Shown: positions 1-8,642 of the stretch, piece after piece
Numbering within the stretch: the first letter of the stretch is position 1
Layout of the letters: the number at the start of each line of letters is the position of its first letter
Source of the DNA: Paenibacillus sp.
GTDB taxonomy: Bacteria; Bacillota; Bacilli; Paenibacillales; Paenibacillaceae
Reading direction: 5' to 3'
DNA length: 64,000 bases
Assembly (NCBI GenBank): GCA_017512705.1
Contig: JAFWEX010000109.1
Location: 1 to 64,000, forward strand
Notes under the pieces: model-generated
The model's database searches: none
What the model was told of the DNA's origin: nothing
The model's input: the letters and a program-made list of their open reading frames with translations, nothing else
Translations under genes and position numbers: made by a program

Positions 1-101
1 GAGGGGTTCCACACGTACCCATCCCGAACACGACCGTTAAGCCCTCTAGCGCCGATGGTACTTGGACCGCAGGGTCCTGGGAGAGTAGGAAGCCGCCAAG
101 C
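1..101 (+). rRNA. 5S ribosomal RNA, 3' part
   Basis: The first ~101 bases match the conserved 3' portion of bacterial 5S rRNA: the CCCATCCCGAACACG loop region, the GCCGATGGTACT segment and the GGGAGAGTAGG arm, ending in CGCCAAGC. The 5' part lies outside the window. A rho-independent terminator follows at once, so this is the end of an rRNA operon transcribed on the plus strand. Confidence 0.95.
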
Positions 102-106
102 AAAGA

Positions 107-140
107 ACCACTGCCGATGAAATTCGGTGGTGGTTTTTAT
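107..140 (+). terminator. rRNA operon terminator
   Basis: An 11-bp stem (107-117 with 124-134, two wobble pairs) with a six-base loop is followed by a T run. It begins six bases after the 5S end. Confidence 0.85.
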
Positions 141-170
141 TTTGTCTTAAATAAACTTACTTGACCAAGG

Positions 171-199
171 CAGCTCATTAAGATATGAGCTGTTTTTTT
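171..199 (+). terminator. Second terminator after rRNA operon
   Basis: CAGCTCAT (171-178) pairs with ATGAGCTG (185-192) and is followed by seven T. It forms a tandem terminator with the one at 107-140. Confidence 0.75.
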
Positions 200-318
200 G
201 TTGTAACTCCATAGACGGTGCGTTTGCAGTTTCCTTGATCGAGGAGAGGAGTGTAACGATTTAAATAAAGTTATACTAATAAGTCGATGGGGATTTATTT
301 TGGGATAAATAAAATAAA

Positions 319-351
319 TTAGTACCAAGTACTAGTACTAAGTGCTATAAT
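319..351 (+). promoter_or_regulatory. FapR-like operator overlapping fabH promoter
   Basis: TTAGTACCAAGTACTAG at 319-335 closely resembles the FapR consensus TTAGTACCTGATACTAA. The half-site continues as TAGTACTAA to 341. A TATAAT -10 element sits at 346-351. FapR represses fatty-acid synthesis genes and is released by malonyl-CoA, which fits the fabH gene downstream. The -35 would lie inside the operator. Confidence 0.7.
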
Positions 352-382
352 AATAAAAAAAACGAACGAGGTGATCTCTGCG

Positions 383-1387
383 ATGAATCATCAATCGAAG
401 GCAGCAATAACAGCGATGGGTACGTATGTGCCTGAACGAATTTTGAGTAATGCCGATTTAGAGAAGATGGTTGATACAAGCGATGAATGGATTGTACAAC
501 GGACAGGCATGAGAGAGCGTCGCATTGCGGCAGAGCATGAATATGTATCTGATCTGGCTACAAGAGCCGTAGAAGATATGATGCGTCGTTACGAGGTGGA
601 TATCACCGATGTTGATATGATTCTATTTGCAACAAGTACACCTGAATATTCCTTTCCAAGTTCGGCTTCGCGCCTTCAGGCTAATCTGGGTATTCCGCAC
701 ACAGGGGTGCTCGATCTGAATGCAGCTTGTGCTGGTTTCACATACGGGATGCAGCTCGCGGACAGTTTGGTGACCAGCGGGATGTATCGAAAGGTGCTGG
801 TCATCGGGGCAGAGACGTTATCCAAAATAACGGATTATACAGATCGCACCACTTGCGTATTGTTTGGAGATGGAGCGGGTGCCTTTTTGGTAGAGCGTGC
901 TTCGGGTGAGGGAGATTTCAAATCGATCGTATCTGGAACCCAAGGAGAAGGTGGCATGCACTTATACAAAAGTGGACTTTCTACGGAGATGAATGGACAG
1001 CCTTTGAATGCGGAGGGGAAATTAGTTCAGAACGGCAGAGAGGTCTACAAGTGGGCAGTGCGTATGGTTCCAGAACAATTAGCTGAGCTTATTGCTAAAG
1101 CCGACATGTCACCTGAGCAGGTTGACTGGTTTGTACCACACAGTGCCAATATGCGTATGATTGAAGCAGTGTGTGAGCGAGGTCCGATTCCACTGGAACG
1201 TACACTCACGAGCATGGAATATCGGGGAAATACGTCAGCTGCCTCAATCCCGCTTGCACTTCAGATTGCAGTAGATGAAGGAAAGTTAAAATATGGACAG
1301 AACGTTGCGTTGTTTGGTTTTGGCGGTGGACTGACTTACTCAGGTCTGATCCTCCGATGGGGAATTCCAGAATCGAACAAGTTCTAA
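383..1387 (+). CDS. fabH: 3-oxoacyl-ACP synthase III (KAS III)
   Basis: Beta-ketoacyl-ACP synthase III condenses an acyl-CoA primer with malonyl-ACP to start fatty-acid synthesis in the cytoplasm. The protein is 334 aa, normal for FabH. The Cys-His-Asn triad is visible: Cys about residue 116 in NAACAGF, His in VPHSAN and Asn in YRGNTSAAS. An upstream GTG at 371 is in frame, but it overlaps the SD GAGGTGAT (368-375). The ATG at 383 has correct spacing and is preferred. The gene stands alone with its own FapR-type operator and terminator, so it may be a second, FabHB-like copy in this genome. Confidence 0.93.
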   Translation: MNHQSKAAITAMGTYVPERILSNADLEKMVDTSDEWIVQRTGMRERRIAAEHEYVSDLATRAVEDMMRRYEVDITDVDMILFATSTPEYSFPSSASRLQANLGIPHTGVLDLNAACAGFTYGMQLADSLVTSGMYRKVLVIGAETLSKITDYTDRTTCVLFGDGAGAFLVERASGEGDFKSIVSGTQGEGGMHLYKSGLSTEMNGQPLNAEGKLVQNGREVYKWAVRMVPEQLAELIAKADMSPEQVDWFVPHSANMRMIEAVCERGPIPLERTLTSMEYRGNTSAASIPLALQIAVDEGKLKYGQNVALFGFGGGLTYSGLILRWGIPESNKF

Positions 1388-1481
1388 TCTAAAGGGAGTT
1401 AGCCCATTATCATCTGAAATATCGATCGGTAGCACATGAGATTGAAATTAGAAGATGGTTCATTGCTCACACTGAATATAC

Positions 1482-1521
1482 AAGTACACCCGTCCCTATA
1501 TTGGGGCTGGGTGTACTTTTT
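1482..1521 (+). terminator. Terminator after fabH
   Basis: Long stem: AAGTACACCC (1482-1491) pairs with GGGTGTACTT (1509-1518), extended by CCC/GGG pairs, and runs into Ts. The rest of the 1388-1769 gap shows no gene. Confidence 0.85.
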
Positions 1522-1769
1522 ATGTTGCATCCGAGTACTACATAAATGTAAAGATGGGTTCAATCCATTTTTTCATTAATGGCAGTAACCTTTCAAGGGA
1601 TTAAATGGGGTGCTTGGCGGTGGTATATCCTTTCATGAGCCCGGCAACACCTTTAAATAGGAGCAGTGGAATATCGGAGGAATGTCAAAAACATGTTCTT
1701 GGTTGAAATGTTATAATAGACAAATAGATTCGCAGATCCTTAGTGTTCTGAAAGAAAGGGAGATACGAA

Positions 1770-3899
1770 GTGAAGACATTGGTACTCGCAGAGAAGCCAT
1801 CGGTAGCTCGGGAGATTGCCCGGGTTATGGGTGCGCGTGATAAACATAAAAGCTATATGGAAGGTCCGAAATATATCGTCACCTGGGCGCTAGGTCATTT
1901 GGTTGGTTTGGCTGAACCAGAAGATTACGACAAAAAGTATGCGACTTGGAATCTGGAGGATTTGCCTATTTTGCCGGAGCGAACCAAGCTGAAAGTGCTC
2001 AGAGAAACGAATCACCAGTACAAAGCCGTACAGCAACTGATGAAACGTCAGGATGTGGGTGAGCTAATCATTGCAACAGATGCGGCACGTGAGGGGGAGC
2101 TGCTGGCAAGATGGATTATGCAGATGGCACAGTGGAAAAAACCATTCAAGCGGCTGTGGATTTCATCTCAGACCGATAAAGCAATTAAAGATGGATTTGC
2201 CTCGCTGAAGCCCGGGAGTCAGTTCGACCGTCTCTATGAATCCGCACGCTGCCGCGCAGAAGCAGACTGGATGATTGGTCTTAATGTGACACGTGCGTTA
2301 ACCGTACGTTTCAATGCGCAATTGTCAGCAGGACGTGTACAGACCCCAACCCTGGGTATGATCATGGATCGGGAAAATGAAATTAACGGCTTCCGTTCAC
2401 AAGAGTATGAGACGTTAACCGGAGATTTTGGAGATTTTCAGGCCGTATGGCGTGCAGCAGGAGGGGATTCTAGGCTTTTTGACAAACAAGACATGCAGCA
2501 ATTGAAAGAACGGGTGGAAGGGCGCAAAGGAACGATTGCCCAAGTGAAAAAAAGTGAGAAGGTCGAGCCACATCCATTGGCTTACGACTTGACCGAGCTG
2601 CAGCGGGATGCGAACCGTAAACACGGTTTTTCCGCCAAACAGACCTCCAATGTGCTGCAACGCCTGTATGAACAGCACAAGCTGGTGACCTATCCGCGTA
2701 CAGATAGCCGTTATCTGACATCGGACATGACAGGAACACTGAAAGAGCGACTGGAAAGTGTGGCTGTTGGACCATATGCATCGCTTGCGCGTCCATTGCT
2801 GCGTAAGAATCTGAACATCACGAAACGTATTGTGGATGACAGCAAAGTAACGGATCACCATGCCATTATTCCAACGGAGCAGACGGTGCTCTTGAATCAG
2901 TTAAGCCCAGAGGAACGTAAGCTGTATGATCTCATTGTGCGCCGTTTCATCAGTCTGTTCTATCCGGCGGCCAGGTATGATTCCGTTGCCGTTACGGTAC
3001 AGGTAGGGAAGGATTCCTTCCATGTAAAAGGTACAACAGTTAAGGACAGTGGCTGGCGTGAAGTATACGGCGGTGATTACACCGATGATGACGATGACCG
3101 TTCGGATGACGCTGGGGATCATGAGCGTGCACTGTTGCCAGATTTGCAGCAAGGTCAGTCGGTCACGCTTCAGCGTTGTCACATCAAGAGTGGGCGAACC
3201 ATGCCGCCGAAGCGGTACACGGAAGCTGCTCTGCTCTCCCAGATGGAGAAGCACGGGCTTGGCACCCCAGCAACACGTGCGGATATTATTGAGAAGCTGG
3301 TCAGCTCGGATACAATCGATCGTCAAGGCAATAGCCTGCATCCAACGGGTAAAGGCAAACAACTCATTGAGCTAGCTGCACCACAGTTGCGTACACCGGA
3401 GCTTACGGCTCGCTGGGAAGCTGAATTGGAGCGCATAGCGCGTGGACAGGGGAAGCCTGGCCCGTTCCTGGATGGCATTCGTTCTATGGCGAAGGAGCTT
3501 GTATCTACCGTTAAAAGCAGTAAAGCCGAGTACAAGCCGCATAATGTGTCCAACAGTCACTGCCCGGATTGTAATGCAAGATTGCTTGAGAAAAAGGGGA
3601 AACGCGGGAAGTTCCTCGTATGTCCTACGGAGGACTGTGGTTACCGCCGCTCCAATGAGAAACGAATGTCAAATCGGCGTTGCGCGCAGTGCCACAAAAA
3701 GATGGAGATCAAGGAAGGCAAAGCAGGACTATATGTGCAATGTCTACCTTGTGGAATCACAGAAACGCTGGATAAAGGCAAACAGCATGTCAACAAACGT
3801 GAACAGCAAAAGCTGGTTAAACAATATGCGAAGCAAGAGTCCATTGGCTCCAATCTGGGAGACTTGCTAAAAGAAGCTATGGAGAAACAAGGTAAATAG
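1770..3899 (+). CDS. topB: DNA topoisomerase III
   Basis: A type IA topoisomerase that cuts one DNA strand and passes another through it to resolve replication and recombination intermediates. The 709-aa protein starts with a Toprim domain (LVLAEKPSVAREIARVMG; acidic motif ATDAAREGELLARW). The catalytic tyrosine lies in YPRTDSRYL. The C-terminus has two cysteine-pair zinc-ribbon-like segments (CPDC...C...C, then CAQC...C..C) and a Lys-rich tail. The length is close to the Bacillus enzyme. Start is GTG at 1770 behind an AAGGGAG SD. It is monocistronic. Confidence 0.95.
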   Translation: MKTLVLAEKPSVAREIARVMGARDKHKSYMEGPKYIVTWALGHLVGLAEPEDYDKKYATWNLEDLPILPERTKLKVLRETNHQYKAVQQLMKRQDVGELIIATDAAREGELLARWIMQMAQWKKPFKRLWISSQTDKAIKDGFASLKPGSQFDRLYESARCRAEADWMIGLNVTRALTVRFNAQLSAGRVQTPTLGMIMDRENEINGFRSQEYETLTGDFGDFQAVWRAAGGDSRLFDKQDMQQLKERVEGRKGTIAQVKKSEKVEPHPLAYDLTELQRDANRKHGFSAKQTSNVLQRLYEQHKLVTYPRTDSRYLTSDMTGTLKERLESVAVGPYASLARPLLRKNLNITKRIVDDSKVTDHHAIIPTEQTVLLNQLSPEERKLYDLIVRRFISLFYPAARYDSVAVTVQVGKDSFHVKGTTVKDSGWREVYGGDYTDDDDDRSDDAGDHERALLPDLQQGQSVTLQRCHIKSGRTMPPKRYTEAALLSQMEKHGLGTPATRADIIEKLVSSDTIDRQGNSLHPTGKGKQLIELAAPQLRTPELTARWEAELERIARGQGKPGPFLDGIRSMAKELVSTVKSSKAEYKPHNVSNSHCPDCNARLLEKKGKRGKFLVCPTEDCGYRRSNEKRMSNRRCAQCHKKMEIKEGKAGLYVQCLPCGITETLDKGKQHVNKREQQKLVKQYAKQESIGSNLGDLLKEAMEKQGK

Positions 3900-4039
3900 G
3901 AGTGAGCTGTTGCACACTCCCTCTTCCAAGGGCTAAATGTTCTCTTTGTAATTCGAACAGATCAAGCCGCTTTTCTACAGAAGTACAGATTCTTATGCAA
4001 GTTTAGTTAAAGAAGTTCCAGCCTATGTTATGTTTCCTT

Positions 4040-5242
4040 TCAAGAAGGTTTAACGACATATCGGTTGCGGTATTCCTTCGGTGTGAAGCCTGTATGTTTT
4101 CGAAATACCTTGATGAAATAACTCTGATCGTGGAAGTTTAACAGCGAGTAGATCTCACTCAGCCGATAGTCTGAGAAGACGATGAGCGTTTTAGCCTCTT
4201 CAATCCGTTGCCTTTGTATAAAAATGCGAAGCCCCTCCCCAGTCTCTTCCTTGAATTTACGGGAAAGATAGGAGGGGCTTATTTGCAGATGTTCGGATAG
4301 GACGGACAGACTCAGGTCATCGTATAAGTGATTGAATATATACTCCTGACATAACAGAATGTCTTTGGATATGTGCGCCCGTTGGACCTTAGCTACTCGT
4401 TCGGTAAAATCACTAAGAATATCTTGCAGAATCGGATGAATCGAATGGATTTTTGATAGCGTTTCAATGTGCTGGATATAGGTATCGCTAAGTGTGAGTG
4501 CTGATTCTGAATATAGCCCACCATCTATGGCAGCTCGAGTCCCCAGCGTAATAGCTGCGATAATCAGGTTCTTTTTGCTTCGTAAACTATCATGTTTGGA
4601 TAAGGTGCCGTAGACACCATTCAGATCCATATGCTGTTTCAGATACAGAAGCATCTTGCGTTTGTTTCCCTGCCGTACTTGGTCAAACACCTTTTTCTCC
4701 GAAAGATAGGATTTATGAAACAGACTCCGTTCTCTCTGTTCCAGAAGAGACAGTTCGAGTACACCTTCGGTCTGGCTATTGACAACATTGGCGTTGTCCT
4801 TCAGCACTTGGTTTCGATCCAGAACTTCATGATGTAAAAGGTAATGGGCCATAATCGCAGCACTTAGAAGCTGATGGAAGTCAGCAGGTTCAGACAAAGG
4901 GGGTGCGTTAAGATGTTGAAGGTGCTGAACTAATGCAGCAAATTGCCTACTCTCCAGATCCTCCTGTGCATGAGGCCAAAGAACAAGCAGACCTGGACCT
5001 TCATCGGTTGAGATTGGGAGCAGGATCATGTTATCGGCTTGCTTGGGGTTCTGTTTATGATGATGGTAATGGATCACTTGGATTTTGTGCCGGATGGGGA
5101 TGGAGAGAAGATGACTCATTAGCTCTTGATTGAAATTGCGACTACGGGAACCTTCCGTAAGGTAGAACACGGGAATATGGGTAGCGTCATATAACGTTTG
5201 TATGATCCATTGAAGCTTGGTTCCGTTTATCGTGGACATCAC
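4040..5242 (-). CDS. AraC-family transcriptional regulator
   Basis: A 400-aa protein whose last ~100 residues form a typical AraC double helix-turn-helix: LSVLSEHLQISPSYLSRKFK, then the second helix with HDQSYFIKVFRKHTGFTPKEYR. The N-terminal ~290 residues resemble no ligand domain I can name. The gene is divergent from the ROK kinase at 5371, so control of that gene is plausible. The start is GTG at 5242 or ATG at 5239; AGGAG at 5251-5255 fits the GTG slightly better. Confidence 0.85.
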   Translation of the reverse strand: MMSTINGTKLQWIIQTLYDATHIPVFYLTEGSRSRNFNQELMSHLLSIPIRHKIQVIHYHHHKQNPKQADNMILLPISTDEGPGLLVLWPHAQEDLESRQFAALVQHLQHLNAPPLSEPADFHQLLSAAIMAHYLLHHEVLDRNQVLKDNANVVNSQTEGVLELSLLEQRERSLFHKSYLSEKKVFDQVRQGNKRKMLLYLKQHMDLNGVYGTLSKHDSLRSKKNLIIAAITLGTRAAIDGGLYSESALTLSDTYIQHIETLSKIHSIHPILQDILSDFTERVAKVQRAHISKDILLCQEYIFNHLYDDLSLSVLSEHLQISPSYLSRKFKEETGEGLRIFIQRQRIEEAKTLIVFSDYRLSEIYSLLNFHDQSYFIKVFRKHTGFTPKEYRNRYVVKPS

Positions 5243-5305
5243 GTTGTCATCTCCTATTCATCATGATTAAATACCACTATTCGCAAAATAATACCATAAA
5301 TATAA

Positions 5306-5321
5306 TTGGAAACGCTCTATA
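5306..5321 (+). promoter_or_regulatory. Weak cre-like sequence
   Basis: TTGGAAACGCTCTATA matches the left half of the CcpA cre consensus WTGNAAACGNWWNCAW, but the right half has three mismatches. It lies between the AraC regulator and the ROK kinase, where carbon control would make sense. Low confidence. Confidence 0.25.
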
Positions 5322-5370
5322 TTTCAATTAAGATGTTGATTACTGATTTATGGGGCAGGAGGGTGACAGA

Positions 5371-6267
5371 ATGTATCTGGTCATTGATATTGGCGGAACA
5401 TTTATAAAATACGGGGTAATGAGCGAGAGTGGGGAACTGTTGTCCAAAGGGAGACGTGGCATTGGGCGAAGTGGCCTTCAAGAACTGCAGGATGCACTTT
5501 ATGCCATCGTGGATGCACAAGACATGAAGCAGATTCAGGGCATTGCTATGAGCTGCCCTGGAACGATTGATGTGCTAACAGGCGTGGTGTACCATGGCGG
5601 TTCTTTTCCGTTTTTGCATGAGGTGAACTTGGCCAAGCTCTTGGCTGATCGATATAGTGTAGATGTGTCCATTGAGAATGATGGGAAATGTGCAGCGCTG
5701 GCTGAACTATGGCTGGGCAGTGTAAAGGATAACAGGGATTCCGTAGTTATGGTGCTCGGTAGCGGCATTGCGGGAGGAATTATCATCGATGGTAAACTAC
5801 AGCGAGGGAAAAACCTTTCAGCCGGAGAGGTCAGTTATGTGATGAGCCGGATTGATCCAGTAACGAAAGAGGCTGCTTACTTCGGGCTGGAGAGTTCCGC
5901 TGTAGAGATGGTCAGACAGATTGGAATGTTAAAAAGGTTACATGATCCTTCTGATGGGGAAGCAGTATTTGAATTTATTAATCAAGGAGATCCTGAGGCA
6001 TGCGGCGTATTTGATAACTTTTGCACACAGATTGCGGTACAGATTATGAATCTGCAGTATATCCTTGATCCCGAGGTATTTGCGATTGGCGGGGGCATCA
6101 GCGCACAGCCTATTGTGTTGAAGCGAATTGAATGGGCCATTGGTGAACTGAAGCGGATTAACCCTTTGCATAAGGCAAATCCAAAGATCACAGCTTGTAC
6201 ATTCGGCAACGATGCGAATCTTTACGGAGCACTGTACCATTTTCTAAATAGCCATCGCAGCACCTAA
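5371..6267 (+). CDS. ROK-family sugar kinase
   Basis: A 298-aa ROK protein with the N-terminal phosphate motif DIGGTFIKYGV, the catalytic-region motif ENDGKCAALAE and the glycine-rich GSGIAGGIIIDGKL. I do not see the CxCGxxGC zinc motif of many ROK proteins, so it belongs to a zinc-less branch (some glucokinases, ManNAc-type kinases). The substrate cannot be told from sequence. ATG at 5371 is chosen because AGGAGGGTG ends a few bases before it; an upstream in-frame ATG at 5350 has no SD. Divergent partner: the AraC regulator at 4040-5242. Confidence 0.85.
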   Translation: MYLVIDIGGTFIKYGVMSESGELLSKGRRGIGRSGLQELQDALYAIVDAQDMKQIQGIAMSCPGTIDVLTGVVYHGGSFPFLHEVNLAKLLADRYSVDVSIENDGKCAALAELWLGSVKDNRDSVVMVLGSGIAGGIIIDGKLQRGKNLSAGEVSYVMSRIDPVTKEAAYFGLESSAVEMVRQIGMLKRLHDPSDGEAVFEFINQGDPEACGVFDNFCTQIAVQIMNLQYILDPEVFAIGGGISAQPIVLKRIEWAIGELKRINPLHKANPKITACTFGNDANLYGALYHFLNSHRST

Positions 6268-6366
6268 AACCACGACAGGGATTACAAGTCAAGTCCGAAT
6301 ACAGAAGCCTCCTTCGTATAAGATGCTTGCTTTTCAGGCAACGTAAACGGAGGAGGTGAGCGTCAG

Positions 6367-6504
6367 ATGCCACATAACAAACCGGAAAAGCGTCATAACC
6401 AGCAGAACAAAGACAGCATTCGAGAAGAACATATTGCAGTGAGCCCAGAGAAAGCGGCCAAACGAGTGCCGAGCCTGAACGGCATTCCCAAACAGGAGTC
6501 GTAG
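6367..6504 (+). CDS. Small hydrophilic protein, 45 aa
   Basis: A short frame starting MPHNKPEKRHNQQNK and ending IPKQES, with a very strong SD (GGAGGAGGTGAG) ending six bases before the ATG. It is rich in Lys, Arg, Gln and Asn and has no membrane segment. I do not recognise the family. The SD strength and spacing are the main evidence that it is translated. Confidence 0.6.
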   Translation: MPHNKPEKRHNQQNKDSIREEHIAVSPEKAAKRVPSLNGIPKQES

Positions 6505-6721
6505 AAGTAGCAGAAACGGTTAGACAATTTAGTTATACGATAGAGAGCATTGGTTGTTATAGTTTAAGGCAGTGTGGGTTAGGGAGTAAATTACGAATTA
6601 AGATTACGAAGTAAGGTTACGTAAAATACTGCGGTTCTCTTCCCGCGTTGATCATCTGCCTGACTTCAGATTATAATGGAGGTAGGGAGATGTCCCGGGA
6701 CAGGGGGACCGCTAAACACAT

Positions 6722-6985
6722 ATGCAGACCGGACTTATAGTATGGTTTATTTTTATCAACGTTGTAGCCTATCTTGTTATGTCAGATGACAAGAGACGGG
6801 CGCGGCAGCGGCGGGATCGGACGCCAGAACGAACGTTATTTTTGCTGGCATTCATCGGCGGTGCGTTGGGTGTCTGGATTGCGATGTATCGGAAAAGACA
6901 TAAAACGAAACATCCCAGCTTTACCATAGGTATTCCACTTCTCGTATTTTTGAATGCCGTAATGTACGGTTACTTTTTACAATAA
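6722..6985 (+). CDS. DUF1294 family small membrane protein
   Basis: An 87-aa protein with an N-terminal hydrophobic helix, a basic stretch (DDKRRARQRRDRTPE), a second helix containing GGALGVWIAMYRKRHKTKHPSF, and a third C-terminal helix. This order and the GGxxG...RKxxHKTxHxxF pattern are typical of DUF1294. Function is unknown. The SD is weak (GGGGGA well upstream). Confidence 0.8.
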   Translation: MQTGLIVWFIFINVVAYLVMSDDKRRARQRRDRTPERTLFLLAFIGGALGVWIAMYRKRHKTKHPSFTIGIPLLVFLNAVMYGYFLQ

Positions 6986-7113
6986 TTTCTAAGGCTTTGT
7001 ATGTAAATTCTTTCTTAACAAAAAAATGATTCATCCTAACCTGTGAAGGTTTAAGAAGTTACATGGTTCCAGACTCTGTACAGGATTGATCTGTAGAAGA
7101 TTGAGATGTCAGA

Positions 7114-7129
7114 CCGAAGCATGCTTCGG
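7114..7129. repeat. 16-bp perfect palindrome upstream of usp gene
   Basis: CCGAAGCATGCTTCGG is a perfect 16-bp palindrome 33 bases before the usp start. It could be a protein site or a leader hairpin. No regulator is known to me. Confidence 0.4.
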
Positions 7130-7162
7130 ATTCTACATATATAAGGAAGGGACGGGATTTAC

Positions 7163-7597
7163 ATGTTATTTTCCAAAATCTTAGTGGCTTATGATGGGTC
7201 GAAGGCTTCCAATAAAGCGCTGGATCGTGCAATCGAGCTTGCCAAGGCATCTCCAGGGGCTGTGCTGGATGTCATTCATGCATTTGATTTTCCGCGCGTA
7301 TTTATTGGAGAGGGTCTGGCCCCGCTGCCTACTTCCCTCAACAATGATTACTACAACCTGGCTGTACAAACGACCGATGAAGCCAAAGAACGCATTCAAG
7401 CTGCGGGTGTTGAGGCAAATGTGGATTTGATTCAAGGGGCTCCAGCTGAAGTTCTGCTGGATTATGCCAAAGAGAACGGTTCCGATATCATTGTAATTGG
7501 CTCTCGCGGACTCGGTGGAATCCGTGAATTCGTACTGGGTAGTGTCAGCCATAATGTGGTACAGCACGCTCGTGTTCCTGTATTGATTGTGAAATAA
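7163..7597 (+). CDS. Universal stress protein (UspA family)
   Basis: A 144-aa single UspA domain: N-terminal KILVAYDGSKASNKAL, and the ATP-binding motif G-2x-G-9x-G-S in GSRGLGGIREFVLGSVS near the C-terminus, ending VPVLIVK. The motif predicts the ATP-binding class. ATG at 7163 follows AAGGAAGGG. A terminator follows the gene, so it is monocistronic. Confidence 0.93.
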   Translation: MLFSKILVAYDGSKASNKALDRAIELAKASPGAVLDVIHAFDFPRVFIGEGLAPLPTSLNNDYYNLAVQTTDEAKERIQAAGVEANVDLIQGAPAEVLLDYAKENGSDIIVIGSRGLGGIREFVLGSVSHNVVQHARVPVLIVK

Positions 7598-7624
7598 AAA
7601 GGGGTTGTTCAACCCTGTAATACT

Positions 7625-7666
7625 AAGCCGGTGTCTTCGAGAGATTGAAGAGGTCCGGCTTTTTTG
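7625..7666 (+). terminator. Terminator after usp gene
   Basis: AAGCCGG pairs with CCGGCTT, extended inside by GTCTTC/GAAGAG, followed by six T. Confidence 0.8.
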
Positions 7667-7729
7667 TTTTTGTGCAGTGGGATCAGATTGTTCGTAAGAA
7701 ATGGGTTTTTATTCAATTGCATCGACTTT

Positions 7730-7773
7730 ATTCCCGAACAATAGATTTGTCAATAGTTTAAATGTTCGTCTTT
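7730..7773 (+). promoter_or_regulatory. Pair of inverted PurBox-like sites (PurR)
   Basis: ATTCCCGAACAAT (7730-7742) matches the Bacillus PurBox AWWWCCGAACWWT at 12 of 13 positions. AATGTTCGTCTTT (7761-7773) is a second box on the other strand (11 of 13 when offset for the best fit). The boxes face each other across 18 bp just upstream of the -35 at 7777, the layout known from the B. subtilis pur operon. Confidence 0.75.
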
Positions 7774-7776
7774 AAG

Positions 7777-7806
7777 TTGACATTCGCTGTAGGGGGTTGT
7801 TAGAAT
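7777..7806 (+). promoter_or_regulatory. Promoter of the pur operon
   Basis: A perfect -35 TTGACA (7777-7782), an 18-base spacer and a -10 TAGAAT (7801-7806). The leader then runs ~95 bases to the guanine riboswitch. Confidence 0.75.
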
Positions 7807-7902
7807 GTTAGATGTGTCGATCAGGTATAAATAAGGTCGAGTAGGAACGAAAGCAATAGAAATATGGAACATAGTAACAAAGAGGTATTGAATAGATGTT
7901 TG

Positions 7903-7969
7903 CTCGTATAACGCCGGGAATAGGGCCCGGAAGTATCTACCCGGGAACCGTAAATTTCCGGACTACGAG
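7903..7969 (+). promoter_or_regulatory. Purine (guanine-type) riboswitch aptamer
   Basis: Closing stem CTCGTA.../...TACGAG, the CCGGG..CCCGG hairpin, the TCTACCCGGG...CCGTAAA core and the GACTACGAG 3' junction all fit the purine aptamer. The residue before the TAC (GAC, not GAT) is the C74 equivalent that selects guanine/hypoxanthine over adenine. CCGGACT at 7958-7964 is exactly complementary to AGTCCGG (8052-8058), the left arm of the downstream terminator. This gives the expected switch between antiterminator and terminator. Confidence 0.95.
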
Positions 7970-8051
7970 GAGATACGGCTGGGACTCGCATTGATCGAGG
8001 CGGACAGCACCCCGTTTGGCATGCCCAAATATGGGGATACGTATTTCTTGG

Positions 8052-8104
8052 AGTCCGGTGTCCGGAGAAAATGTGATGTTTTCGCGGGTAACGGACTTTT
8101 TTGT
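8052..8104 (+). terminator. Riboswitch-controlled terminator before purE
   Basis: AGTCCG (8052-8057) pairs with CGGACT (8092-8097), with inner GAAAA/TTTTC pairing, followed by six T. The left arm can instead pair with the aptamer 3' strand, so ligand binding would favour termination. Confidence 0.9.
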
Positions 8105-8156
8105 TTTTAATTATGCAAATTTATCTAAAATGCTCAGACGGGAGTGGGATATATTC

Positions 8157-8642
8157 ATGTCAGTGCAAGTCGCTGTAATTATGGGCAGCAAGTCAGATTG
8201 GGAAACGATGAAACATGCGTGCGAGGTGTTGGACGAGCTGGAGATTGGTTATGAAAAAAAGGTCGTCTCTGCACATCGTACACCAGACTTGATGTTTGAA
8301 TATGCAGAACAGGCGATTGACCGCGGATTCAAGGTCATTATCGCTGGTGCAGGCGGAGCGGCCCATCTTCCAGGTATGGTGGCATCCAAAACGATGCTTC
8401 CGGTCATCGGTGTTCCGGTTCAATCCAAAGCATTGAACGGTCTCGATTCCTTGCTGTCCATTGTGCAGATGCCTGGCGGCATTCCGGTCGCTACGGTTGC
8501 AATTGGCAAAGCTGGCGCGACGAATGCAGGCTTGCTCGCGGCACAGATCATTGGTGCATTTGACCCGGAGGTACAGCGCCGCTCCGAAGCCCGCAGAGAA
8601 CGGATTAAACAAGAAGTATTGGAAAGCAGTGATGAGCTATGA
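8157..8642 (+). CDS. purE: N5-carboxyaminoimidazole ribonucleotide mutase
   Basis: Class I PurE converts N5-CAIR to CAIR in de novo purine synthesis, working with PurK. The 161-aa protein has the motifs [21 protein letters not shown] and [11 protein letters not shown]. The frame is open further upstream through the riboswitch terminator, but homology begins at [14 protein letters not shown] and GGGAG precedes the ATG at 8157, so that start is used. First gene of the operon; it overlaps purK by four bases (ATGA). Confidence 0.96.
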   Translation: MSVQVAVIMGSKSDWETMKHACEVLDELEIGYEKKVVSAHRTPDLMFEYAEQAIDRGFKVIIAGAGGAAHLPGMVASKTMLPVIGVPVQSKALNGLDSLLSIVQMPGGIPVATVAIGKAGATNAGLLAAQIIGAFDPEVQRRSEARRERIKQEVLESSDEL

